From: Halorientalis pallida
GTDB taxonomy: Archaea > Halobacteriota > Halobacteria > Halobacteriales > Haloarculaceae
Assembly: GCF_004118325.1 (NCBI RefSeq)
Contig: NZ_RDFA01000001.1
Coordinates: 88,130-123,284 of the forward strand
Reading direction: 5' to 3'
DNA length: 35,155 nucleotides
Shown piece by piece: positions 1 through 5,872 of this stretch; positions within the stretch are counted from its first letter, which is position 1, and every line of letters begins with the position of its first letter. The translations under genes were made by a program, and so were the position numbers. The notes beneath the pieces were generated by a model. That model did no database searches, had not been told where the DNA came from, and saw only the letters and a list, made by a program, of their open reading frames with translations.

Positions 1-130
1 AAATGTACACCCGGAACACTACCGGGCGAGCATCTACTAGTAGGCCCGGTGGAAGCGGAACCGGCAGATGGCGAGGCGGATCTGTTGGATATTACCAGTA
101 GATGATATGCCTGGATTGCTGCATACAGAG
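1..130 (+). repeat. Dispersed palindromic repeat, copy A (core plus right arm)
   Basis: The core (1-43) holds three nested symmetric elements: TGTACA at 4-9, a hairpin CCCGG/CCGGG with a 7-base loop at 10-26, and the perfect palindrome CTACTAGTAG at 34-43. The right arm follows to about 130 and includes a second hairpin CCGGT/ACCGG at 46-64, ending in GATTGCTGCATACAGAG. It aligns without gaps to copy D (2774-2904). Any left arm lies outside the window. It sits just beyond the 3' end of the first toxin gene. Confidence 0.9.
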
Positions 131-140
131 CATCTATTCC

Positions 141-470
141 TCAAAGAACCCGGGTCAGTTCGTCAATTCGGTCTGCGACCGCAGTCATGGTTGCGTCGTT
201 GGCCTGCGCCACGCGCTTGGTGATCTCTTGGTGGGGAAAGACGTGCAGCGACCACGGACTCACGTAGCTCGGATACGTCTTCAGTTCGCCCTCCGTGAGC
301 GAATCGGCCGGCAGTTCGACTGCCGCCTCTCGCTCGGTCGACGTGACGACCGCAATCGTATACCGGTCGCCAAAGAACGGTCGGTTCCGGTTCGACACGA
401 CGAGATACGGTCGTAGCCCACTTTTGAACGTCGCTGGCGCGAGGACGACACTGCCCTGTGCGTAGGCCAT
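141..470 (-). CDS. PemK/MazF-like toxin of a type II toxin-antitoxin module
   Basis: A 109-residue protein with the opening typical of the CcdB/PemK/MazF fold: a short strand (GSVVLAP), then a strand with RPYLVVSN, then a central TIAVVTST strand and a conserved YVSPWSLH segment. Members of this family are usually ribosome-associated or free mRNA endoribonucleases. I chose the ATG at 470 because it gives the standard length and lies one base past the stop of the HTH gene (472), so the pair is translationally coupled. The same gene order and a clearly related protein occur at 2440-2769, where RPWLVVNN and FVSPWAIH match. Toxin activity and target are inferred from family and context; an endonuclease-inactive relative is possible. 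Confidence 0.8.
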   Translation of the reverse strand: MAYAQGSVVLAPATFKSGLRPYLVVSNRNRPFFGDRYTIAVVTSTEREAAVELPADSLTEGELKTYPSYVSPWSLHVFPHQEITKRVAQANDATMTAVADRIDELTRVL

Positions 471-471
471 C

Positions 472-828
472 CTACGCGTTCTCTCCCAGATCCGGTGCGT
501 CGTCGGCCCACTCGTCATCGTCGCCGTAGGCGTCCTCGCCGTACTCGGCCTCGATCTGCTGGAGGCTCACCACGTTCGCAATCTCCGAGGCCGCGACGTC
601 CTCGGCCACAGCCCAGTAGGAATCGACCTTCCGAACGAGGTCCTTCTCCTGGAGCCGTGAGAGAGTCTTGTGGACACTGGAATGCGGGACGTCGGTTAGT
701 TCCGTCAGTTCCTTCGGACTGAACCCCATGTCGGGATGGTCGAGCAACACGGTGAGCAGTTCGTGGGCGTTCGTGCCGGGTTTGATCGGCAGCGTGTCCT
801 CTTTGCTGGAATCGATCCTGATTGGCAT
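472..828 (-). CDS. Winged-helix (MarR/TrmB-like) antitoxin partner of the PemK-like toxin
   Basis: A 118-residue protein. Residues about 20-75 form a winged helix: a helix (AHELLTVLLDHPD), the HTH (FSPKELTELTDVPHSSVHKTLSRLQEKDLV) and a wing ending in SYWAVAE. The C-terminal 35 residues are very acidic and predicted to be flexible, as expected for the part of an antitoxin that wraps its toxin. It is homologous over its full length to the protein at 2062-2436, including the MPI/VxID start. It probably binds DNA to repress its own operon, and the direct repeats at 833-856 are candidate operators. Family and role are inferred from the fold and from the conserved pairing with a PemK-like gene. Confidence 0.8.
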   Translation of the reverse strand: MPIRIDSSKEDTLPIKPGTNAHELLTVLLDHPDMGFSPKELTELTDVPHSSVHKTLSRLQEKDLVRKVDSYWAVAEDVAASEIANVVSLQQIEAEYGEDAYGDDDEWADDAPDLGENA

Positions 829-832
829 TGGC

Positions 833-875
833 GTCTGTCTATGTCAGTGTCTGTCTGAGAACGTCATAAAATTTG
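833..875 (-). promoter_or_regulatory. Promoter and candidate operator of the first HTH/PemK operon
   Basis: An 8-base direct repeat GTCTGTCT occurs at 833-840 and 849-856 (16-base period) just upstream of the ATG at 828. An A/T-rich stretch at 864-875, read on the minus strand as AAATTTTATG, has the position of a TATA box. The repeats therefore lie between TATA box and start codon, where a repressor would block transcription. Confidence 0.45.
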
Positions 876-1028
876 TCGTCGTCGGAATTTACCTGTGGCC
901 TGTCACCGCGACACGATATCTCCGGTCAGGAACCAGATGGCAGTCCTGACAGTGTCCGGTGGTAAGCCAAAACACGTATTGGTCGGTCTGTATCCGTGGT
1001 CTCGCTTCACAAGCAGTGATGAATACGC
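876..1028. other. Gene-free stretch between the first TA operon and the left arm of copy B
   Basis: No convincing reading frame, RNA or long repeat was seen here. It separates the promoter of the HTH/PemK operon from the repeat arm that begins near 1029. Confidence 0.5.
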
Positions 1029-1190
1029 GCCATGTATTCAGCAATCCCAAGGTGATAATATTTGAACACGCCACACCAGGGAACGCGGTCGCTATGGATT
1101 ATCGGTGAATGATCTCTATAACTTCCAGAAATGTACATCCGGAACACTACCGGGCGAGAATCTACTAGTAGCCGCGGTAGAAGTGAAACT
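1029..1190 (+). repeat. Dispersed palindromic repeat, copy B (left arm, core, start of right arm)
   Basis: The left arm (about 1029-1128) aligns without gaps to 5873-5972, sharing CAGCAATC, CCACACCAGGGAACGCGG and TTCCAGAAATGTAC. The core (1129-1171) has TGTACA, a hairpin weakened by a C-to-T change (ATCCGG versus ACCCGG) and the intact CTACTAGTAG. Similarity to the right arm of copy A continues in degraded form to about 1190 and then stops, next to the Doc module. Confidence 0.88.
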
Positions 1191-1229
1191 CAGGGTTCTG
1201 CGAATCGAGAATAGAGGGGCGTGATAACG

Positions 1230-1370
1230 CTATTCGTGTTCGAGGGCGTCGTAGATATCGCGATGGTCGTCCCGGTCAGCCTTGGCGACACGCAATACGA
1301 GCTCTCGACGGATATCCTCCATCACGTCGTCGAGTGGCGTTTGTTCGCCCGTCTTCTCTTCCGTCGCCAT
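1230..1370 (-). CDS. 46-residue acidic protein, putative partner (antitoxin) of Doc
   Basis: A short, charged, mostly helical protein (MATEEKTGEQTPLDDVMED, then RRELVLRVAKADRD, ending DALEHE). It starts 25 bases after the stop of the Doc gene with a purine-rich stretch before the ATG, so it is likely in the same transcript. No known domain is recognised. Its size, charge and position suggest an antitoxin that neutralises Doc by an extended helix, as Phd does. The order is reversed compared with classical phd-doc, where the antitoxin comes first. No other candidate lies upstream of Doc before repeat copy C. Function is inference only. Confidence 0.5.
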   Translation of the reverse strand: MATEEKTGEQTPLDDVMEDIRRELVLRVAKADRDDHRDIYDALEHE

Positions 1371-1395
1371 GCATACCTCTTGACCACGAATCCGG

Positions 1396-1884
1396 TTAAT
1401 CGTTCGGGTCCGATGATTCATCGGATAGCTGATCAAGTCCATACTCGACGAGGTCGCCTCGCCATCGTCCGACCACTTCATTCAAATCGACTTCGGTCGT
1501 GTGTGCTTGGAAATATTCGAGCACATCGTTTTCATCGACGGCCTTCTCGTCAGTGCCGAGTTTCGCCAGTATCTCTCTGACCTCATCGTCGTAATCGAAG
1601 CGAAAACCGTTGAGCAGATAGAATACGACCACCACGTTGAGTGCGGTGCGCTTGTTTCCGTCCACGAACGGATGGTTGGCGACGAGAAGCCGAAGCAGGT
1701 GAAATGCCTTCTCGTGAACCGTTTCGGGAACCGATCCGAAACTTCCCTCCTCGACGTACTCAAGTGCGAACTCGACGTTACCCCGGTTCCGGACGCCAGG
1801 GCTGGTATCCGGGTATTCGGAGACGATATCGTCGTGGATATCGACGACGTCCTCGGCGGACGGATACCAGAGCCGATCACTCAT
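1396..1884 (-). CDS. doc: Doc-family (Fic-fold) toxin, death on curing
   Basis: A 162-residue protein with the complete Doc signature HPFVDGNKRT at residues 71-80, preceded by the helix HLLRLLVAN. Doc proteins are Fic-fold kinases that phosphorylate EF-Tu and halt translation; the archaeal target would be aEF1A. The histidine, Asp/Gly/Asn loop and Lys-Arg anchor are all present, so the active site looks intact. The ATG at 1884 was chosen because it starts right before the conserved LWYPSAEDVV opening of the family. The gene lies between repeat copies B and C, with a 46-residue gene 25 bases downstream. Confidence 0.88.
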   Translation of the reverse strand: MSDRLWYPSAEDVVDIHDDIVSEYPDTSPGVRNRGNVEFALEYVEEGSFGSVPETVHEKAFHLLRLLVANHPFVDGNKRTALNVVVVFYLLNGFRFDYDDEVREILAKLGTDEKAVDENDVLEYFQAHTTEVDLNEVVGRWRGDLVEYGLDQLSDESSDPND

Positions 1885-1962
1885 CGTCTGCGCCAACGGG
1901 AGGGGAGAAAATGTAGCTTTCCACGCGGGGATTCGCGGGACCGTCACTGGTACTCAGTTCGA

Positions 1963-2003
1963 AAATGTACACCCGGAACACTATCGGGCGAGGATCTACT
2001 AGT
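1963..2003 (+). repeat. Dispersed palindromic repeat, copy C (core only)
   Basis: The core matches copy A from AAATGTACAC through CTACTAGT, with TATCGGG in place of TACCGGG, which weakens the hairpin. Neither arm is present: the left flank is GTTCGAA (shared with copy D) and homology on the right stops inside the last palindrome. It lies between the Doc module and the second HTH/PemK module. Confidence 0.9.
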
Positions 2004-2009
2004 GAATCT

Positions 2010-2022
2010 GTACTCAAAGTAC
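2010..2022. promoter_or_regulatory. Small palindrome upstream of the second HTH/PemK operon
   Basis: GTACT-CAA-AGTAC forms a perfect 5-base inverted repeat about 40 bases before the ATG at 2062. A further GTAC lies at 2027-2030 and another at 2040-2043. The position fits an autoregulatory operator for the winged-helix antitoxin, but no binding site is known for the family. Confidence 0.35.
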
Positions 2023-2061
2023 GGCAGTACATTCATTACGTACGCACGCTAAATCCGCAGC

Positions 2062-2436
2062 ATGCCCGTGAGCATCGACGAGTTCGAATCGGGTGACCTT
2101 CCAGAGGGGCCGAGTGTGCCCGAGCAGGTGATTACGTACCTCCACACGCACCGGGACGCGGCGTTCACCCGGTCGGAGATAGCTACTGCCATCGACGAAG
2201 ACCCGAACACGGTCGGTACCGCGCTCACGCGACTGAAAGAGCGAGACCTCGTCCGTCACCGTGGCCAGTACTGGGCAACCGTGGCGGACGAACAGCGGGT
2301 CGCCGCTGCGTACGATCTGCACGACGTGAGCGAACAACTCGACGAAGCCGACGGCGGAATCGAGTCGGAGAACTGGGACGCTGTCGCGCCCGACCAGCCG
2401 CATCCGAGCGAACAGGATTCGAGCGAGGACGAGTAA
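2062..2436 (+). CDS. Winged-helix antitoxin, paralogue of the protein at 472-828
   Basis: A 124-residue protein. The HTH is at about residues 35-65 (FTRSEIATAIDEDPNTVGTA, then LTRLKERDLV), followed by a wing with QYWATVAD. The last 45 residues are strongly acidic (QDSSEDE end). It shares its start (MPVSID), HTH layout and acidic tail with the first antitoxin, so the two are paralogues from the same TA family. The stop is three bases before the ATG of the toxin gene at 2440. It is likely a DNA-binding antitoxin that represses its own operon; the specificity is unknown. Confidence 0.8.
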   Translation: MPVSIDEFESGDLPEGPSVPEQVITYLHTHRDAAFTRSEIATAIDEDPNTVGTALTRLKERDLVRHRGQYWATVADEQRVAAAYDLHDVSEQLDEADGGIESENWDAVAPDQPHPSEQDSSEDE

Positions 2437-2439
2437 TCG

Positions 2440-2769
2440 ATGGAGCCGGAACGCGGCGATGTCGTCAGGAGTACCGGCCCGTTCAAACTCGGCACTGATC
2501 GCCAGCGACCGTGGCTCGTCGTGAACAACAGTTCTCACCCGTTCGCCGACGAGCAACACGTCGCCGTCGCTATCTCGACGAAGGAATACGACGACTCGCT
2601 TCGTCTCGGGAATGACGTCTGGGAAACGGGCGGTGTTCCACGAGAGTCGTTCGTCTCGCCGTGGGCGATCCATTCGCCCCGGAGCGAAGACCTCGTCGCG
2701 TGGCAGGGACGAGTCACAGATCGGTTCGTGGATCAGGTCGTCGACTCGCTGGAGACGTATCTGCGGTAG
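2440..2769 (+). CDS. PemK/MazF-like toxin, second copy
   Basis: A 109-residue protein of the same family and length as the toxin at 141-470. It has ERGDVVRS at the start, RPWLVVNN in the second strand, VAVAISTKEY in the central strand and FVSPWAIHSP before the C-terminal helix (RFVDQVVDSLETYL). Arginine, serine and threonine positions typical of PemK nucleases are present, but catalytic residues cannot be assigned with confidence. The stop codon is only four bases before the core of repeat copy D, so the repeat follows the gene directly, as an attC-like site would follow a cassette gene. Confidence 0.8.
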   Translation: MEPERGDVVRSTGPFKLGTDRQRPWLVVNNSSHPFADEQHVAVAISTKEYDDSLRLGNDVWETGGVPRESFVSPWAIHSPRSEDLVAWQGRVTDRFVDQVVDSLETYLR

Positions 2770-2773
2770 TTCG

Positions 2774-2904
2774 AAAGTGTACACCCGGAACACTACCGGG
2801 CGAGCATCTACTAGTAGGCCCGGTGGAAGCGGAACCGGCAGATGGCGAGGCGGATCTGTTGGATCCATCCAGAATTTGATATGAATGGCTTGTTGCATAC
2901 AGAG
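2774..2904 (+). repeat. Dispersed palindromic repeat, copy D (core plus right arm)
   Basis: The core (2774-2816) has TGTACAC, CCCGG/CCGGG and CTACTAGTAG (2808-2817). The right arm is virtually identical to copy A for about 45 bases past the core, then diverges over a short stretch and matches again at GATATG, TGG and TTG-TGCATACAGAG. The left arm is absent; the toxin gene takes its place. Confidence 0.92.
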
Positions 2905-2939
2905 GGTGGATACAGCAGCCGAACACTGTTCGTTTCAGA

Positions 2940-3185
2940 CACTCAACGACGAAGCATCCGTTATGTATGCATGCGAGTCGATGGCTGAGAGTTCTGCCAG
3001 TTCTGACAGTCGTTCAAGTAGTCGTGCAAGCCCAAAGCGTCCATTCAGCAGAAATCGATTACAGGGCCAGGGAACTCGTAATGGTCGTCGTCGAACTGTT
3101 CAAGAACCCGACGTACCTCGTCGAAGTTCAGCCCTCGCCGTTCCTTGTCGCTCACTCCGAATGGTCGTTCTTTTCGACTTCGGTG
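2940..3185 (+). pseudogene. Possible decayed coding remnant (transposase-like)
   Basis: Two overlapping plus frames each read like real protein for part of their length: one through SRASPKRPFSRN, the next through YRARELVMVVVELFKNPTYL. A frameshift near 3050 would join them. Codon third positions favour G and C only in the second part. It lies directly beyond the TTGCATACAGAG end of copy D, where an insertion sequence relic would be expected. I do not recognise the family with confidence and the opposite strand shows nothing better. Confidence 0.3.
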
Positions 3186-3337
3186 ACGATCACGTCCCAG
3201 TCAGGATGTTCGATCCCATTCCGACATTCGAATCCGCCTTCCACATCGATTCCACTCTCGTAGGCCCTGCGGAGGAGGGCTTTCAGCTCCGCGTTTAATT
3301 CTTTCCTCGACGCAGGCGAGGTCTCCTCAGACGTCAT
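3152..3337 (-). CDS. 61-residue hypothetical protein paired with HalOD1 gene
   Basis: A small charged protein: an N-terminal helix (RKELNAELKALLRRAYESG) followed by a compact C-terminal part (DVEGGFECRN, then PDWDVIVTEVEK). No known domain recognised. The ATG at 3337 overlaps the end of the HalOD1 gene (stop at 3327) by 11 bases, so the two are co-translated. Longer starts would lie entirely inside the HalOD1 gene and are less likely. The tight pairing suggests a partner of the HalOD1 protein, but the function is unknown. Confidence 0.65.
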   Translation of the reverse strand: MTSEETSPASRKELNAELKALLRRAYESGIDVEGGFECRNGIEHPDWDVIVTEVEKNDHSE

Positions 3338-3683
3338 CGTCCCGCCCCCGTTCGTGGTTGTCCGCTGTGAGTTCGTGTTCCGGTGTGATAGTGACCACAC
3401 CGTAGCTGTGTACGGTTATTGCGTGCCCCTCGTGCGCGAACGTAACGTGAATGTCTCCGTTCGTCCCGTTGCGGACTCGGACGAGCGCATCTAACGCGTC
3501 GGGGTCAACAGTGGAATGGAGCGGGGTCAGATCAACCGGATCAGTGTCTCTTACATCTGCCAGCGTTGCGATAACAGCCATACTCGCAGGTGTCTTCTCC
3601 TGATCGAACTGCGTGCGAACAGCCCCAAATTCCCGAGAGTACTCGACCGCTTCGACTCCCACCCCAGATACCGTTACGTCCAT
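3327..3683 (-). CDS. HalOD1 (halobacterial output domain 1) protein
   Basis: A 118-residue protein made almost entirely of a HalOD1 domain: PASMAVIATLADVRDTDPVD, TPLHSTVDPDALDALV, then the strand pair GDIHVTFAHEGHAITVHSYG and VVTI. HalOD1 occurs alone or as the output module of haloarchaeal sensory proteins; its molecular role is not established. The ATG at 3683 is preferred over an upstream TTG. On the minus strand a TATA-like TATACTTATTG lies at about 3716-3728, 33-45 bases upstream. It forms an operon with the overlapping 61-residue gene. It belongs to the regulator block between repeat copies D and E. Confidence 0.75.
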   Translation of the reverse strand: MDVTVSGVGVEAVEYSREFGAVRTQFDQEKTPASMAVIATLADVRDTDPVDLTPLHSTVDPDALDALVRVRNGTNGDIHVTFAHEGHAITVHSYGVVTITPEHELTADNHERGRDDDV

Positions 3684-3767
3684 TTCACCCGAATCTAGCC
3701 GTCTGAGTCGGTTCAATAAGTATACTGATTATACAGAGGGTTTAAGAGAAGGGCCCTCTCCGGACGA

Positions 3768-4412
3768 TCACTCCGAACTACTGAGCGTCGCTCCAATGAG
3801 GCGTCGATGCCCGCGTCGAAGGCGTGACGAGAGCGATTGCTGGGTAATGCCGAGCTCGTCAGCGATCTCTTCGAGCGACACCTCGCGTGGGCTTTCGAAG
3901 TACCCCCGTTCGTAGGCCAGTACCAGCGCCTCACGTTGGGTCTCGGTCAACTCGTAGCCCTCTCCCTGGATCGGAAGCATGGCGTGGACGGCGGTGATCG
4001 CGATCGGAATGTCGGTTTCCTGGCAGTACTCCCGAAACTCGGCGAGCGCCTCCTGACCCTCACCGCGTACCTCGAACCGCCATTCCTCTTTCGTTCCGAT
4101 CCCGGAAAGCACGACGACGTTGGCCTTGGCAAGCGCACTCAGGATGCCGAAGTACTCTGAGTCCCACTCGGCACGCATGAGATACTCGTCTTCGACGCTA
4201 TCGACCACGCGAATGTTGCTCACGCCGGAATGTGCCTCGAACGCACCCTCGATATCCTCCGTTTCTACATCACGCACCCAGAAGTACGGGATAATCAGCG
4301 TCTCGTGTGGAATCAATCGCTCCAGTTCGACGGTCACACCCGGCAGGTTCTCGAACACACTCCCCAGCGGAAACTCCCCTGCCGGACTCGTAAATTCCAT
4401 CACGGTCGCCAT
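3768..4412 (-). CDS. HTH-10 (Bat-like) transcriptional regulator
   Basis: A 214-residue protein. The N-terminal 150 residues form the bacterio-opsin-activator-like sensor region (FPLGSVFENLPGVTVELERL, IPYFWVRD, RAEWDSEYFGILSAL). The C-terminal HTH-10 domain has the family hallmark LTETQREALVLAYERGYFES followed by PREVSLEEIADELGITQQSLSSRLRRG. These are haloarchaeal regulators related to Bat, which controls bacteriorhodopsin genes, but targets of most members are unknown. The ATG at 4412 gives the usual length. A paralogue is divergently encoded from 4603, and the 190-base gap holds a perfect palindrome. No ligand-binding PAS or GAF domain is visible. Confidence 0.88.
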   Translation of the reverse strand: MATVMEFTSPAGEFPLGSVFENLPGVTVELERLIPHETLIIPYFWVRDVETEDIEGAFEAHSGVSNIRVVDSVEDEYLMRAEWDSEYFGILSALAKANVVVLSGIGTKEEWRFEVRGEGQEALAEFREYCQETDIPIAITAVHAMLPIQGEGYELTETQREALVLAYERGYFESPREVSLEEIADELGITQQSLSSRLRRGHRRLIGATLSSSE

Positions 4413-4544
4413 GCGGAGGTCTTCGTCTGTCAGACGGATAACCAGCAGGGGTGGTGTATCATGGCTTCGAGACGAGTCGACGCACCCTCGCTGACCGAGA
4501 TGGTGTGCGCTGCGAGCGGGATTCCCCCTGGCACCCGGATGACC

Positions 4545-4556
4545 ATGGTGCACCAT
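4545..4556. promoter_or_regulatory. 12-base perfect palindrome between divergent HTH-10 genes
   Basis: ATGGTGCACCAT is self-complementary and lies 47-58 bases before the ATG at 4603, in the shared regulatory gap. It could be an operator for one or both HTH-10 proteins. No experimental site is known to me for these two. Confidence 0.4.
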
Positions 4557-4602
4557 GTCACCTGGGTTTGTGCAACCGGACAATCTAGTCTTACAAGCGA
4601 GC

Positions 4603-5268
4603 ATGAGTGTGATAACGGAGGTTCGCATCCCAACCGATGCTTTCGAACTCGGGCAAATCCTCAGTCTGGAGCAAGCCTCGGCCATCGAACTGGAAACGCT
4701 CGTCCCGAGTGGGGACGTGACCGTGCCGCTCTTCTGGGTCTACGAACCGGTCGAAGACGGCTTTCTCGAGACCGTCGAACGCTATCCAACTGTCAACAGC
4801 GTCACAGAGGTGGACGTGTTCGACGACAGGACGCTAATCAGGCTCGACTGGGATGCGAGCCAGGACCACCTGTTTCAGTGCATCATGGAACACGACGGGC
4901 AGATACTGGGTGCGACTGGATCCTCGGAAGGGTGGAATTTCGAGATACGGTTCACAGACCGCGAGGCATTGAGTCAGTGCCAGGACTGCTGTGCGGCCGC
5001 GCACATCTCTCTGGAGCTAACCCGCATATATAATCCGACGGACCCTGAGGCCGGTCCGTGGTACGGCCTGAGTGAGTCCCAGCGAGAAGCGTTGACGCTC
5101 GCCATTCGAAAGGGATACTACGACATTCCACGAGGGTGTACGACCGCAGAGTTAGCTGACGAACTCGAAATTTCCGATCAAGCAGTGACGGAGCGACTGC
5201 GTCGTGGCATTGGGACGTTCGGGAGATACGCACTTCTCACGCCCGAGTCAGCAGCGGAACTGGACTGA
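4603..5268 (+). CDS. HTH-10 (Bat-like) transcriptional regulator, divergent paralogue
   Basis: A 221-residue protein matching the 3768-4412 product along its length: LSLEQASAIELETLVPSGD, VPLFWVYEP, IRLDWDASQDHLF, then the HTH-10 domain LSESQREALTLAIRKGYYDI and PRGCTTAELADELEISDQAVTERLRRG. I chose the ATG at 4603 because the upstream in-frame ATG would lie inside the palindromic regulatory gap. Extra cysteines (CQDCCAAA, about residues 126-133) are not in the paralogue. A stem GTTCCAT/ATGGAAC follows the stop at 5272-5293. Targets unknown; neighbours suggest local or island regulation. Confidence 0.86.
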   Translation: MSVITEVRIPTDAFELGQILSLEQASAIELETLVPSGDVTVPLFWVYEPVEDGFLETVERYPTVNSVTEVDVFDDRTLIRLDWDASQDHLFQCIMEHDGQILGATGSSEGWNFEIRFTDREALSQCQDCCAAAHISLELTRIYNPTDPEAGPWYGLSESQREALTLAIRKGYYDIPRGCTTAELADELEISDQAVTERLRRGIGTFGRYALLTPESAAELD

Positions 5269-5271
5269 CTG

Positions 5272-5293
5272 GTTCCATTATGTACCATGGAAC
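5272..5293 (+). terminator. Inverted repeat after the second HTH-10 gene
   Basis: GTTCCAT (5272-5278) pairs with ATGGAAC (5287-5293) around an 8-base loop, starting four bases after the stop codon. There is no T-run. It also lies just before the DUF7344 gene start, so it could equally be an operator. Confidence 0.35.
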
Positions 5294-5326
5294 AGAGCCA
5301 GGCAGATGGGACGACGCTACGTGAGT

Positions 5327-5734
5327 ATGGACGAGAGTCGAGAGCTGGGAACGCGTGAGATACAGTCAATCGATGAGGATACCGGTTCTTCGGGGCGTGA
5401 GGGGTCGATCTCCCCCGATACGATTCTGTCGGCAGTAGCGGACGAACACCGACGCGCCACCCTCACAGCGTTGGACGACGCTTCCGGGAAGACACTGGAA
5501 TACGATGTGCTCGTCGATCGCGTTGCAGACCGGGTTCGGGACGAAGACCCGAGACTGGAGTCAGAAGAACACCAACAACGCGTCCGAATCGCACTTCACC
5601 ATACGCATCTTCCGAAACTGGCGGAGGCTCGGATAATCGACTACGAGGCTGAAGCGGGCCACGTCCGGTTTGTTGGCGGTGAACTGGAACAAGATCTCCT
5701 GGCGTCGGTCGGGGCGTACGAAGCCCACGAGTGA
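5327..5734 (+). CDS. DUF7344-type winged-helix protein
   Basis: A 135-residue protein with the haloarchaeal DUF7344 pattern: DTILSAVADEHRRATLTAL in the first helices, a middle helix (YDVLVDRVADRV), then QQRVRIALHHTHLPKLAEAR and IIDYEAEAGHVRF forming recognition helix and wing. Such proteins are presumed DNA-binding regulators that often neighbour HTH-10 and HalOD1 genes. An in-frame ATG at 5306 would add seven residues; I prefer 5327 because the conserved part starts later. The gene is 58 bases from the HTH-10 stop and in the same direction. Function is unknown. Confidence 0.72.
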   Translation: MDESRELGTREIQSIDEDTGSSGREGSISPDTILSAVADEHRRATLTALDDASGKTLEYDVLVDRVADRVRDEDPRLESEEHQQRVRIALHHTHLPKLAEARIIDYEAEAGHVRFVGGELEQDLLASVGAYEAHE

Positions 5735-5872
5735 CAGAATATCGGATCGACTTCCCCTTCGTTCGACCGAAATCAGCCCTAATGGACGAATATGGATTGT
5801 TCGTCGTCTCCGTTCTCTGTACTGACCGATACGACTGACCCGAATTGAAAGTCGGTCCGATACTGTATTCGC

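Noticed and set aside
2014..2898. 294-residue minus-strand reading frame opposite the second HTH/PemK operon
   Set aside because: It covers both TA genes and part of repeat D, with no domain; the plus-strand genes have clear homologues within the window.
1..2904. CRISPR array
   Set aside because: Repeats are about 0.6-1.1 kb apart with genes between them, not short unique spacers.
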